Position numbers and translations under genes: made by a program
Part shown: positions 37,633-46,411 of the stretch, one piece after another
Numbering within the stretch: position 1 is the first letter of the stretch
Layout of the letters: every line of letters begins with the position of its first letter
Assembly: GCF_900111875.1 (NCBI RefSeq)
Contig: NZ_FOJU01000002.1
Coordinates: forward strand, 1-64,000
DNA: 64,000 nucleotides
DNA from: Poseidonocella pacifica
GTDB taxonomy: Bacteria; Pseudomonadota; Alphaproteobacteria; Rhodobacterales; Rhodobacteraceae
Reading direction: 5' to 3'
Notes under the pieces: model-generated
What the model saw: only the letters and a program-made list of their open reading frames with translations
Databases searched by the model: none
Told to the model about the DNA's origin: nothing

Positions 37633-38604
37633 TCAGCGGCCCTTCTTGTCTCGGGGCGGAAGGGGCTTCTCAGAGAGGTCGATCTTCGACCAAGCGTTCG
37701 ACAAGAACACGTTTTTACCGACTTCCGCGACTTCCTGTATGGCCCAGTCCTCCGCGAAATGAGCCTTCTTGAGGCGGCACGCGCCTGCCTCAACCGCGAT
37801 CTCCAGCGCCCTGAGAGTATTCTTGATAAACCACCCGAACCGCCGGCGGCTGGCGTGCACGAGACGTTCGACAAGGTCCGGCTCTTTCGGAGCGGCGATC
37901 CCGACTTCCGCACACAAGGTATGAAGAATTCCCTTCAATAGTCGTTCGTCCCGCACCGGGGAAATATCATCGAAGGACAGCTTCTGGTATCGGCGATTGA
38001 TTTGGTCATCATAGGCTGCAAGATGCCCCAGTTCGCCGATGCCAACGAGAATTACGCTGACGGCTCCCTCTCCCTGCATGAGATTTTTCAGACGCTTTTG
38101 CATGTTGCGGATCTCGACAGCGCTGGCAGTCCCGAGAAGGTCGTGACCTTCATCAATGCACACAAATACCGTATTCAGGAGCGCCAGGCGGTGCTTTACC
38201 AGCCTCCAGATTTTTTGCTCATTGGGGTTACCTGAAACATCCGTGTATCCGGTTTTAGCAAGTATCTCGATGCCGAGGGCCTTTGTTGTGGCCGGGCTTG
38301 GAGCGGCCTCCAACATGATCCAAGGCATGTGGCCCTCGCCTTTGGACTGGAGAAGCGGGTGTGTCTTGAGACCATGTTTGACGAGAGAGGTTTTGCCTCC
38401 GCCGGCGGCCTCCATTATGAAAAGCCCCTGCGCGTCACCTGTTCCGCGATCTTTGCGCGGTGACGCAATCGACTTTCCTTGGCTGTCACGCGCGAGAAGA
38501 CGGTTGAGACGCAGCAGGAACTGGTCGTCTCGTTCGGTCGGAATGTATTTGTCGGCCGCGCGATCCAAGGCGGCCAGCTGGGCTTCGACAGAAATCTGTG
38601 TCAT
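37633..38604 (-). CDS. tnsC: TnsC/TniB-family AAA+ transposition regulator
   Basis: 323 residues. The Walker A region is MEAAGGGKTSLV (the first consensus glycine is replaced), Walker B is VFVCIDEGHDLLG and a sensor region ILVGIGELGHL follows. TnsC assembles on DNA in an ATP-dependent manner, links TniQ-marked targets to the TnsAB transposase and confers target immunity. It sits 3 bp downstream of tnsB and 2 bp upstream of tniQ, the expected operon order. Confidence 0.9.
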   Translation of the reverse strand: MTQISVEAQLAALDRAADKYIPTERDDQFLLRLNRLLARDSQGKSIASPRKDRGTGDAQGLFIMEAAGGGKTSLVKHGLKTHPLLQSKGEGHMPWIMLEAAPSPATTKALGIEILAKTGYTDVSGNPNEQKIWRLVKHRLALLNTVFVCIDEGHDLLGTASAVEIRNMQKRLKNLMQGEGAVSVILVGIGELGHLAAYDDQINRRYQKLSFDDISPVRDERLLKGILHTLCAEVGIAAPKEPDLVERLVHASRRRFGWFIKNTLRALEIAVEAGACRLKKAHFAEDWAIQEVAEVGKNVFLSNAWSKIDLSEKPLPPRDKKGR

Positions 38605-38607
38605 GTT

Positions 38608-40800
38608 TTATTTGTCCCTGAGCTGAAGGATGAAGTTGTCATCCTCGCCGTCGTCATCGTCGTTGGCGGGCTGACAATCAGTAAATTGGATCGTCTCGGG
38701 AGGGTCGGAAGAAATTTCTTCAGCAGGCGCGCGGGGTGCTTCATTTGCATGGACGCTGGCCGTATCCTCGGCAGTCGGAAGGCTGGTACCGAAGTCCCCC
38801 AGGTTAGTCTGAGGAGGTTCCTCATCGCAGCCGTCATCGACGCAGAACCCGATGAAAGCCTCACACTCATGGCGATCAATCGTCTCGGCGTCGATCGTGT
38901 CGAGAACCAGGCCGACCTTTGCCATCGCGTCGGCGTTCAGACTCTCGATATAATCGAGCGCCTGCTGAACGACACGGCTTTTGAGCTCGGCGGCCTTTGC
39001 ATGCTTGGCCCGCAATTCACGATGTGCCATCCGCCATTTCTGATAGGAGACCCCATGAAAACAGCGATGGACGGCAAAAACCTCTGTCCACTGGGTTCCG
39101 ATCTTGACCCAGATGGCACCGATATCCTCGGGATAGTATCGGATCTCCATCTCCCGGTCAGGGTTGTGCAGCATGTGCGTCGCGAGTGCCCTGGAATGAT
39201 AGTGCACGCCTGCAACGGTGAGCCCGTCTTTCTGGAGCGTCCGCGACAGCTTTTCTCCGAAAATCAGCCGTCGGCGCCGCAAAGACGGCGGCGGCGTCAC
39301 CCCGTACTGCATTGTGAGCCGGTTCCAGCAATCGCGCGGTGTTTCCTTGTACAGACCCTCATGAGGTTCGTTGTGATAGACATCGACGATCCAGCGGACG
39401 AGTACCGTGCAGAGCTCGTCGACGGTAAGCGCTGCCTTTTCTTCGGGTTTGCCGCTGCCCTTTCGCAGGATGCTGCCGAACGTGCAGCCAGACAGCCGCG
39501 GCATCAACTGGGACGAAATCGTTCTGAAAACGCGCTCGATATAGGGCTTTAGCCATGGCCGTGCACCAGGACAGTGAACCAGAGTAATCCCGAGATCGCA
39601 GAGCCTCGTTCGGAAATCATGTCCGACAAATTGCTTGCCGCAGTCTGTGACGAGGGTCCCCATAAGACCGTGTTGCGACCACGCATCTTGAGCATCGGCG
39701 GCGCTGGCCCAGACCCCCTTGTCGCGCATCCCCATCTCAACGGCGCGCAACCCGCTTTTCGAGGAAGGGGTGCGCGACAAGGTCATTCCCAAGATGCACC
39801 GCGTGCGCACATCGAGAAGAACGGTGATCCACCACCGTTTAATCGACCCGTCCAGACCCAGTTGCGCTTTTTCTTCATGAGTCATCATTTGTAGGAGCCC
39901 CGAGTCCTCCATGAGAGACACCAGGTCGATTTTCTGTTCATCCATCTCCACACGCTGCAACGGGCGCTCGACATCGATCCCCTCCCCCACCGGAGAAAAA
40001 GCGCGCATGGCTTCGTCCACGCCCTCACGGGCCAGTTTCACACGGAAGGGTGAAAGATGATGAATTGCGGCCAGGATCGTGACGCGTGAGGGACATTTCA
40101 GCAGGTCCTCTCGCCCTGCGGCTTCGCGCTCCGCATTCTCGGCGGTAAACGCGTTCCGGACATCCTTCACGATGTTGGCCGGCGTCTTCTTCAACTCGCT
40201 CAAATATCCGGGGAGTTTGGAATACATAAAGAAGCGCTGTTCTTCCGTCAGCTTCCGTCCGTAGTTTCCCCTTTGGGAGACATCGTCGTATAGTCCAGCC
40301 AGACCATCCTTCTCGTATGCTGAGACCCAACGACGCAAGGAGCGCGGGCTCACGGTTTCGCGGATTGTCGCACGGGTGTCGTAATCCCTCATCATTCTGG
40401 CTGCCGCACCCAGAATGCTATCCATTCCCTCACGGATCGATGTATCCGTGCGTTTAACCTTTCCGTCCTGATATTTTTCGAGGAATGCCAAAACGATGGC
40501 TTCGCGTTCCGAACCGCGTCGCTTCTCCTCGTCACCCAACAGGCTCAGCATCTCGGGCGGCAATTCCGTCAGGTAGTTGAATTCACGGTCCGGACGGTGG
40601 TCGAAATGCCCGGTTTCGAGCATCTCCGCGATGGTGGCATTGTCGTATTTCTCCCGGGGTCCTTGGCCATCTGCCGGTACAAAGTAATGGCAATCCCCAT
40701 GGGACGAGATGTAGCGATACTGGCGCCCACGGATGAAGATGGTGTCGACGTTCTCGAATGTGTAGCGGGGCGCGAATGCGCTCTTGACGAAATCAAGCAT
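38608..40800 (-). CDS. tnsB: TnsB-like DDE transposase (complete module)
   Basis: 730 residues with DNA-binding N-terminal domains, a retroviral-integrase-type core and a Mu-C-like domain. The DDE residues are D287 (QRVEMDEQKIDL), D386 (LVTDCGKQF) and E422 (WLKPYIERVFRT), 35 residues between the last two. It overlaps tnsA by 8 bp. It should bind the repeats at 35535-35806 and catalyse 3' end cleavage and strand transfer. It is intact by inspection and diverged from the copy at 19785-22007. Confidence 0.9.
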   Translation of the reverse strand: MLDFVKSAFAPRYTFENVDTIFIRGRQYRYISSHGDCHYFVPADGQGPREKYDNATIAEMLETGHFDHRPDREFNYLTELPPEMLSLLGDEEKRRGSEREAIVLAFLEKYQDGKVKRTDTSIREGMDSILGAAARMMRDYDTRATIRETVSPRSLRRWVSAYEKDGLAGLYDDVSQRGNYGRKLTEEQRFFMYSKLPGYLSELKKTPANIVKDVRNAFTAENAEREAAGREDLLKCPSRVTILAAIHHLSPFRVKLAREGVDEAMRAFSPVGEGIDVERPLQRVEMDEQKIDLVSLMEDSGLLQMMTHEEKAQLGLDGSIKRWWITVLLDVRTRCILGMTLSRTPSSKSGLRAVEMGMRDKGVWASAADAQDAWSQHGLMGTLVTDCGKQFVGHDFRTRLCDLGITLVHCPGARPWLKPYIERVFRTISSQLMPRLSGCTFGSILRKGSGKPEEKAALTVDELCTVLVRWIVDVYHNEPHEGLYKETPRDCWNRLTMQYGVTPPPSLRRRRLIFGEKLSRTLQKDGLTVAGVHYHSRALATHMLHNPDREMEIRYYPEDIGAIWVKIGTQWTEVFAVHRCFHGVSYQKWRMAHRELRAKHAKAAELKSRVVQQALDYIESLNADAMAKVGLVLDTIDAETIDRHECEAFIGFCVDDGCDEEPPQTNLGDFGTSLPTAEDTASVHANEAPRAPAEEISSDPPETIQFTDCQPANDDDDGEDDNFILQLRDK

Positions 40801-41470
40801 CGTAGCGGCTCCGGGTGACGTAGGTTTCGTAGGAGATGCGTTCCTGCCGCGTGAGCTTCAGTTCATGGGAGCGGATCAGGCGAACAAGTGCCTGGAACCC
40901 ATCGCCGCCATAACCAATGACTTCGACCAGATCGCGGATAAGCACGTGACCGCGGATGTTTCGTATTGCTTGGCGCGCGGCGGCGTCGGTGTCCGGAACA
41001 GGACGACGCATCTGGTGCATCATTTCGGAGTTGTAGATCTCTGAGGGCAACAGGTTCTTCTCTGTCACGACCTCGACCCTGTCGGCGAAGCTCTTCGGAA
41101 CCTTGGATGCGATGTAGCTGAGCTCTTCACGCATCTTCGCCTGCCCAAACCGATAGGCGGCCTTCACCATGATCGCCGTTCGTGAACCATCGGCCTTGGT
41201 GGCGCGAAAGTCGAAGAAGTGGCGATTTGTGCCACCATCCTGTGCGGTGAACGAGAACTCGACCTGGTTCTCGACATGCACAGTCCCGGGGCGCGCAAGC
41301 AGCGCAAGCAGGACCTGGAGCTCCGTGTAGCTCTCAATGTCCATGCCGCTCTCCTCGTCAGCACCCACGTTGGTCTGTCCCGTGAAATGGTTTCGGCGCC
41401 CCTTCGCGACTTTCCGCGCGTTCTGCGGTGGACGGGGAAGTACGATGTTGCCGTCCGGCAATTCCAACAT
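40793..41470 (-). CDS. tnsA: TnsA-like endonuclease subunit (complete module)
   Basis: 225 residues. The active-site residues E46/E50 (DIESYTELQ), D87 (HFFDFRA) and K103 (AIMVKAAY) follow the TnsA restriction-fold pattern. The first gene of the four-gene operon; its ATG at 41470 gives the same N-terminal register as the paralogue at 22007-22678. With TnsA present the element should move by cut-and-paste rather than by co-integrate formation. Confidence 0.85.
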   Translation of the reverse strand: MLELPDGNIVLPRPPQNARKVAKGRRNHFTGQTNVGADEESGMDIESYTELQVLLALLARPGTVHVENQVEFSFTAQDGGTNRHFFDFRATKADGSRTAIMVKAAYRFGQAKMREELSYIASKVPKSFADRVEVVTEKNLLPSEIYNSEMMHQMRRPVPDTDAAARQAIRNIRGHVLIRDLVEVIGYGGDGFQALVRLIRSHELKLTRQERISYETYVTRSRYDA

Positions 41471-42059
41471 GCTCGATCTCTTCTCGACTGAGGGGCTTTG
41501 CCCATTGCTGCACCGTCGAGAACAACCTACCGCCCTCGAACTATAGAGGAGATTGGCCGATTAGATTTTTCCGGAAGGAATTTTTCCAGAAATCGTATAA
41601 GTATATTGCTTTTATTAATTTATACCGCACCCACTGTCTTCGAACTGCAGGTACATTACTTATGTCAGCACCTTCCCTGTATGCAACGCAAGCCACGCAG
41701 GAGCCCCTCTCGCGCCACCTCGGACGACATTAATGCACGCTCTGCCTACAGCTCGCCCAACCGACCGGAACCAACCTGATCGACATATTCGGCGGAAACC
41801 GGACTTTTGCCGCGCGGGCAATGTAAGCTTTGCAAATCACGAAAGCAGTCCTACGGTGCTCGGATCTTCTTAGTATAAATGGTCTAATCGGACACCAGGA
41901 ACCATGGCGCAATTCTCTGGTGCCGTGTGCTCTGTATTTCTGTTTTATTTTTTTGAATTGGTTGCGCGAGACGGATTTCTGGTTCTAACCGGTGGACATG
42001 CGAAGAGGGGCGGAGCTTGATCGGCCCCGCCCCAGTTTTAACTTCCCTGTTGGGCGCGA
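41471..42059. other. Gap upstream of tnsA; possible other transposon end
   Basis: About 590 bp with an AT-rich section (41560-41640) that probably holds the tns promoter. The sequence GAAAGCAGTC at about 41844 is the reverse complement of GACTGCTTTC in one end repeat (35702-35711), and a GGACA that could be an inverted TGTCC terminus sits at 41890-41894. A convincing inverted array is not visible, so the second end stays unresolved. No gene is supported. Confidence 0.4.
42007..42033 (-). terminator. GC-rich hairpin after the quinone oxidoreductase gene
   Basis: GGGGCGG (42007-42013) pairs with CCGCCCC (42027-42033), 27 bp past the stop codon of the minus-strand gene. No long T run follows, so termination may be Rho-assisted. 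Confidence 0.5.
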
Positions 42060-43046
42060 TCAGACCTCGACAACAACCTTGCCGATTGCCTGCCCGCTTC
42101 CGAGGCGGGCGTATGCGGCGCCAACTTCTTCAAATCCAAAGCGCTGTTCGTCGAGCAATGGTTTCACGACACCTGCGTCCACCAGTTCGGCCAGTTTGGC
42201 AAGGATATCGCCGTGGACCTGTCGGTTTACGTTGTACAGCATCGGCAGCAGCATAAAGACGATGTGCAATGACAGGCCTTTGAAGTGTGCGGGCGAAAGG
42301 TCAATTTCCAACAGACCCACGGTGGATACCACTTGCGCATTCAGCGCGGCGGCTTCGAAAGAGTTGGTCATGTTGGCACCGCCCACGGCATCAAAGATCA
42401 TATCAAAGCCAGCGCCACCAGTTTGGGCCGCGACATAATCCGCGATCTTCTCTTTCATGAAGTCGATGGGCGTCGCGCCATACCCTTTGATGACATCCAT
42501 CTGCGCGTCGCCTGAGCCAGTTGCCGACACTTCGGCACCCAGATTCTTGGCGATCTGGATGGCCAGATGGCCTACGCCGCCAGCGCCGCCCTGGACCAGA
42601 ACTTTTTGTCCGGCTCTAACTCCCGCACGGGTCAGACCCTCGTAGGCGGTGATGCCAACCAGCGGCATGGCGGCAGCTTCACGCATGGAGAGCGATTTTG
42701 GCTTATGCGCGATCAGTTGCGCGTCGGCCAGCATATATTCGGCCAGCGCGCCTTGCAGATCGGCCAGGCCGCCTGCGCAGCCATAGATTTCATCCCCGAC
42801 AGCAAAGCCTGTGACGCCTTCTCCGATTTCTTCAATAACGCCGGCGAAATCCATGCCCAGCACAGCAGGGAGCGCAGGGGACAACGGCAGATCCATGCCC
42901 ATATTCTTGATCATCGTGTCGACGGTATTGATGCTGGTGGCGTACACGCGCAGCACAACGTGGCCTGCTTTGACGGCTGGGCGTTCCAGTTCGACGACTT
43001 CAAAGACTGCATCGGCGCCGTAAGTGTTGAGTGTCATGGTTTTCAT
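42060..43046 (-). CDS. NAD(P)H-dependent quinone oxidoreductase (MDR, zinc-free)
   Basis: 328 residues of the medium-chain dehydrogenase superfamily. The nucleotide fold is marked by VLVQGGAGGVGHLAIQIAKN, and the substrate domain contains VLGMDFAGVIEEIGEGVTGF. The catalytic and structural zinc cysteines of alcohol dehydrogenases are missing, as in quinone oxidoreductases and enone reductases (QOR, zeta-crystallin). It reduces quinones, enones or reactive carbonyls in the cytoplasm. It is divergent from the acetoin-type operon and shares a 17-bp promoter element with the LysR-linked operon at 56 kb. Confidence 0.9.
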   Translation of the reverse strand: MKTMTLNTYGADAVFEVVELERPAVKAGHVVLRVYATSINTVDTMIKNMGMDLPLSPALPAVLGMDFAGVIEEIGEGVTGFAVGDEIYGCAGGLADLQGALAEYMLADAQLIAHKPKSLSMREAAAMPLVGITAYEGLTRAGVRAGQKVLVQGGAGGVGHLAIQIAKNLGAEVSATGSGDAQMDVIKGYGATPIDFMKEKIADYVAAQTGGAGFDMIFDAVGGANMTNSFEAAALNAQVVSTVGLLEIDLSPAHFKGLSLHIVFMLLPMLYNVNRQVHGDILAKLAELVDAGVVKPLLDEQRFGFEEVGAAYARLGSGQAIGKVVVEV

Positions 43047-43135
43047 CGGGGAAACTCCTGAGGGTGATTTGGCTTGCCTCTACTTACCCAAACCCGATAG
43101 GGAATTTAATCAGGCAAAATAGATCATCAGTTTTC

Positions 43136-43152
43136 CGATTTTGGATATAAAT
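43136..43152. promoter_or_regulatory. 17-bp element shared with the LysR promoter region
   Basis: CGATTTTGGATATAAAT occurs here, 90 bp upstream of the quinone oxidoreductase ATG, and identically at 56772-56788, 101 bp upstream of the DUF1330 gene divergent from LysR. Identity over 17 bp in two intergenic regions 13.6 kb apart, at similar distances from a start, points to a common LysR site. Confidence 0.5.
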
Positions 43153-43228
43153 AGATCTCCGCTTTCCCAAGGCCAGAAAGCCCGCGGGCGCGTCACACTC
43201 GAAAATTGACCTTTGGAACAGGCAGCGT

Positions 43229-43265
43229 TGTCTCAGTGTGTCTCAAACTGCCTCACTCTGAGACA
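43229..43265. promoter_or_regulatory. Inverted and direct TGTCTCA boxes: candidate AcoR-type activator site
   Basis: TGTCTCA occurs at 43229-43235 and 43239-43245 and its inverse TGAGACA at 43259-43265, forming TGTCTCA-N13-TGAGACA about 120 bp upstream of the E1-alpha start. Interrupted palindromes of this kind are bound by Fis-type helix-turn-helix domains of AcoR-like activators; the only such regulator in view is at 51796-53649. Confidence 0.55.
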
Positions 43266-43383
43266 GTTGGGCGGCTCGGACGCCCATCCGATCAGAGCTC
43301 TTGTTGCGGGAACCTCACCCGTCCCGCAGGCTTCGTAGTGAACTTATGTGGCAGCATGCCGCAAACTACGGGAGGAGGAGTTC

Positions 43384-44373
43384 ATGTCACCTACACGCGA
43401 CGAACAGCATTGGATGTATCGCAATATGGTCACGAGCCGTCGGTTCGAAGAGGCCATTGCCAAGATCTATTTCGAAGGCAAGACCCCGGTTTTCAACATG
43501 GCCAACGGGCCAATTCCGGGGGAGATGCACCTGTCCGATGGACAGGAGCCAGTGGCCGCGGGGGTCTGTGCCCATCTGACCCCCGCGGATGTGGTCACGG
43601 CCACGCACCGTCCGCACCATCAGGCCATCGCAAAGGGCGTTGATCTGAACAAGATGGCCGCCGAAATCTTTGGCAAGGCGACGGGACTGTCCGGCGGTCG
43701 GGGTGGGCATATGCATATCTTTGACCCGGACGTGAACTTTGCCTGTTCGGGGATCATTGCCCAGGGCATGGGGCCGGCCGTTGGTGCTGCCTTGTCGCGC
43801 AAGATGCAGGGCAAGCCCGGCGTGGCCGTGGCCTTTGTCGGCGAAGGGGCAGTCAACCAGGGCGGCTGGCACGAGGCGATGAACCTTGCCGCCGTGTGGA
43901 ACCTGCCGTTCGTCTGCGTCATCGAGGACAACGGCTGGGGCATCTCGGTCGCCAAGAAGACCGCCAGCGCCGTGGCCAGCAACGCCGAGCGTGCGGCGGC
44001 CTATAGCATTCCCGGCAAACGTGTCGAGGGCAACGATCCATACGCCATCTACGACGCTGCGGGCGAGGCAATCGCGCGGGCGCGGGCCGGAGAAGGACCG
44101 TCGCTTCTGGAATTCGAAACCTACCGTCTGGCCGGACACTTCATGGGCGATGCTGAGGGTTACCGGCCCGAAGGTGAAAAGGACGCGCTGTTCGAAAAGG
44201 ATCCGATCCCCAAGATGCGTGAACGGTTGAAAGCCGACGGTGTCGCCAGCGAGGCCGAACTGGACGATATCGAAGCGCAGGCAAGCCAGCGCGTCGATGC
44301 CGCCATCACATTTGCCCGCCAAAGCGCGGACCCCGCCCCCGAAGATGCGCTCACCCGTGTCTTTGCCGCGTAA
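43384..44373 (+). CDS. acoA: Acetoin dehydrogenase-like E1 component, alpha subunit
   Basis: 329 residues with the thiamine-diphosphate motif GEGAVNQGGWHEAMNLAAVW ending VIEDN, and the phosphorylation-loop equivalent GRGGHMHIFD. Relatives are TPP-dependent alpha subunits of acetoin dehydrogenase and pyruvate dehydrogenase. The ATG at 43384 has a strong GGGAGGAGGAG site. First gene of a long operon. With E1-beta it would decarboxylate or cleave a 2-oxo or 3-hydroxy-2-oxo substrate and pass the acyl group to lipoyl protein. Acetoin is the best guess given the AcoR-like regulator. Confidence 0.85.
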   Translation: MSPTRDEQHWMYRNMVTSRRFEEAIAKIYFEGKTPVFNMANGPIPGEMHLSDGQEPVAAGVCAHLTPADVVTATHRPHHQAIAKGVDLNKMAAEIFGKATGLSGGRGGHMHIFDPDVNFACSGIIAQGMGPAVGAALSRKMQGKPGVAVAFVGEGAVNQGGWHEAMNLAAVWNLPFVCVIEDNGWGISVAKKTASAVASNAERAAAYSIPGKRVEGNDPYAIYDAAGEAIARARAGEGPSLLEFETYRLAGHFMGDAEGYRPEGEKDALFEKDPIPKMRERLKADGVASEAELDDIEAQASQRVDAAITFARQSADPAPEDALTRVFAA

Positions 44374-44393
44374 GTTTCAGGGAGGAGACAAAA

Positions 44394-45413
44394 ATGACCA
44401 AACCGAATGAAAGAAAACTTACCATCGCACGGTCGATGGCCGAAGCGATTGCGCAGGAAATGCGCATTGATCCGAGCGTTTTTGTGATGGGAGAGGACAT
44501 CGGCCCCTTGGGCGGCGTCTACGGCAACACCCGCGGGCTGATCGAGGAATTCGGCGACGAACGCATCCGCGACACGCCGATTTCCGAAACCGCCTTTATC
44601 AGCGCGGCGGTCGGCGCGGCGCAGGACGGCATGCGGCCCGTTGTCGAGCTGATGTTCGTCGACTTCTTCGGCGTCTGCTTTGATGCCATCTACAACCTGA
44701 TGGCCAAAAACACCTATTTCTCGGGGGGGTCATTCAAGGTGCCAATGGTGCTTATGACCTCCACCGGCGGCGGCTACTCGGACGCAGGGCAGCATTCGCA
44801 ATGCGTCTATGGCACCTTTGCCCATCTCCCAGGCATGAAGGTGGTGGCTCCGTCCAACGCGTATGACGCCAAGGGTTTGATGACCGCGGCCATGCGCGAT
44901 GACAGCCCCGTGGTTTATATGTTCCACAAGGGGCTTCAGGGCATGGGCTGGCTTGGAACTGAAGCAGGGGCGACGGTTCATGTGCCCGAAGAAAGCTACA
45001 CGGTCGAGATCGGCAAGGCCAAGGTCGTGCGTCAGGGCAAGGACGTCACCATCGTCAGCCTTGGCATGGGGGTGCATAACGCGCTCAAAGCGGCCAAAAC
45101 GCTCGAATCGCAAGGTGTCAGCGCCGAGGTCGTGGACCTTGTCAGCCTTGTGCCGCTGGACCGGGAAACCATCCGTGCCAGCGTGGCCAAGACCGGACGC
45201 CTGATCGTCGTGGACGAGGATTACATGAGCTATGGTGTCTCGGGCGAGATCATCGCCTCGGTCACCGAACATGACATCTCAGTCCTTAAAGCGGCACCAA
45301 AGCGCGTGGCCTTCCCTGACGTGCCGATCCCATTCGCGCGGGTGATGGAGCAGTATTGCCTGCCCAACCCAGACAAGATCGTTGCCGCCTGGGATCAGAT
45401 GAAAGCCGCCTGA
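44394..45413 (+). CDS. acoB: Acetoin dehydrogenase-like E1 component, beta subunit
   Basis: 339 residues. Transketolase-type pyrimidine-binding domain (MGEDIGPLGGVYGNTRGL; TPISETAFISAAVGAAQDG) and C-terminal domain (VDLVSLVPLDRETI; VVDEDYMSYGVSGEI) complete the alpha2-beta2 E1 with the preceding gene. GGGAGG lies 11 bp before the ATG. It begins 20 bp after acoA, so expression is coupled. Confidence 0.88.
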   Translation: MTKPNERKLTIARSMAEAIAQEMRIDPSVFVMGEDIGPLGGVYGNTRGLIEEFGDERIRDTPISETAFISAAVGAAQDGMRPVVELMFVDFFGVCFDAIYNLMAKNTYFSGGSFKVPMVLMTSTGGGYSDAGQHSQCVYGTFAHLPGMKVVAPSNAYDAKGLMTAAMRDDSPVVYMFHKGLQGMGWLGTEAGATVHVPEESYTVEIGKAKVVRQGKDVTIVSLGMGVHNALKAAKTLESQGVSAEVVDLVSLVPLDRETIRASVAKTGRLIVVDEDYMSYGVSGEIIASVTEHDISVLKAAPKRVAFPDVPIPFARVMEQYCLPNPDKIVAAWDQMKAA

Positions 45414-45485
45414 GCGACTTAAAAAAGCGAAAACTAATCCAACGGGGTCGCCATCGGCGTCCCCGGCCAATGAAGGAATGCGAAA

Positions 45486-45719
45486 ATGGCCACAGATATC
45501 GTTATCCCATCGGATCTTTGGGAAGAGGACGAGGAATGCGTCATCACCTCATGGTTGGTCGATGATGATGGCAGCGTCCAGGAAGGCGCGCTGATCGCCG
45601 AAATCATGACCGCCAAGGTGCAATACGAAATCAACGCACCGGCAACAGGGACCGTGAAAATCATCGAAGAGGCCGATGCCGTCGTCGCCAAGGGCGCGGT
45701 CATCGGAACAATCGAATGA
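45486..45719 (+). CDS. Stand-alone lipoyl-domain protein
   Basis: 77 residues, a single biotinyl/lipoyl beta-barrel. The lipoylated lysine is in EIMTAKVQYEI and the turn INAPATGTVKI is typical. In ordinary E2 proteins this domain is joined by linkers to a peripheral-subunit-binding domain and a catalytic core; here it ends and the catalytic domain follows as a separate gene with a 4-bp overlap (ATGA). It should carry the acyl group between E1 and the separate E2 core as a free protein, as GcvH does in glycine cleavage. Confidence 0.85.
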   Translation: MATDIVIPSDLWEEDEECVITSWLVDDDGSVQEGALIAEIMTAKVQYEINAPATGTVKIIEEADAVVAKGAVIGTIE

Positions 45720-46411
45720 GCACGGTTGACCTGACGAATGAGGTCAAGGTCGTCCCGCTGAAAGGTATGCGCGGGATGATTGCGGATGCGATGGTCAAAA
45801 GTCTGGCCACCGCCGCGCAGTTGACCCACCATGCCAGCGCCGACGCCTCTGCCCTGATGGTCGAAAAAGCGCGGCTGGCAGAAGCCGGTACCAAAGCCTC
45901 GGTCGAGGATCTGCTGATGCTGGCGGTGGTCCGGGCGTTGAAAAAACACCCCGAAGCGAATGGCCGGGTCGAAGGGCGCGACGTCAAGACCATGGAAAAG
46001 GTCGATCTGTCGGTGGCCATCGCGCTGCCGGGAAACCTGCTGGTTGCCCCTGCGATTTTTGGTGCCAGTGATATGGATGTGTCCGAGCTGCGCAGCGCAC
46101 GGCAGGATCTGGCGGCGCGCGCCAAGGCCAACAAGCTGAGCGTCACAGAGATGACAGGCGGAACTTTCACTGTCTCGAACCTGGGTCTGACGCGGGTGGA
46201 GCACTTCACCCCGATCATCAACGCCCCGCAGATCTGCATCCTGGGCATTGGCCGCATGACCGACCGCGCCGTGCGTGGCACGGATGGCGGGATAGAATTG
46301 CGGCCGCATGTCGGGCTGTCGCTCACCTTCGATCACCGTGCTCTCGACGGCGCGCCGGCAGGCGATCTGCTCACCACGATCTGCGAAGAAATCGAAGGTT
46401 TTGCACCGTGA
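45716..46411 (+). CDS. Stand-alone 2-oxoacid dehydrogenase acyltransferase (E2 catalytic domain)
   Basis: 231 residues made only of the CAT-like acyltransferase core. The catalytic histidine motif is in TFDHRALDGAPAGD, and LVAPAIFGASDMDV, TGGTFTVSNLGL and APQICILGIG are family blocks. There is no lipoyl domain and no E1/E3-binding domain, so the usual swinging-arm tether is missing. It overlaps the lipoyl gene and the lipoate-ligase gene by 4 bp each. It would transfer the acyl group from the lipoyl protein to CoA. Confidence 0.88.
   Translation: MSTVDLTNEVKVVPLKGMRGMIADAMVKSLATAAQLTHHASADASALMVEKARLAEAGTKASVEDLLMLAVVRALKKHPEANGRVEGRDVKTMEKVDLSVAIALPGNLLVAPAIFGASDMDVSELRSARQDLAARAKANKLSVTEMTGGTFTVSNLGLTRVEHFTPIINAPQICILGIGRMTDRAVRGTDGGIELRPHVGLSLTFDHRALDGAPAGDLLTTICEEIEGFAP

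Noticed and set aside
35509-41470. CRISPR-associated transposon
   Set aside because: TniQ and TnsC are present, but there are no cas genes and no repeat-spacer array in the window. The TniQ length favours a TnsD-like mode.
35504-41898. 5-bp target duplication around the Tn7-like module
   Set aside because: TTGGT lies outside the 35509 terminus, but CCAGG follows the only candidate terminus near 41894, so no duplication can be claimed.
43346-43366. Sigma54-like promoter (TGGCAG...GCAAA) before the E1-alpha gene
   Set aside because: The GG and GC doublets are 9 bp apart instead of 10, and the element lies almost on the ribosome-binding site, too close to the start codon.
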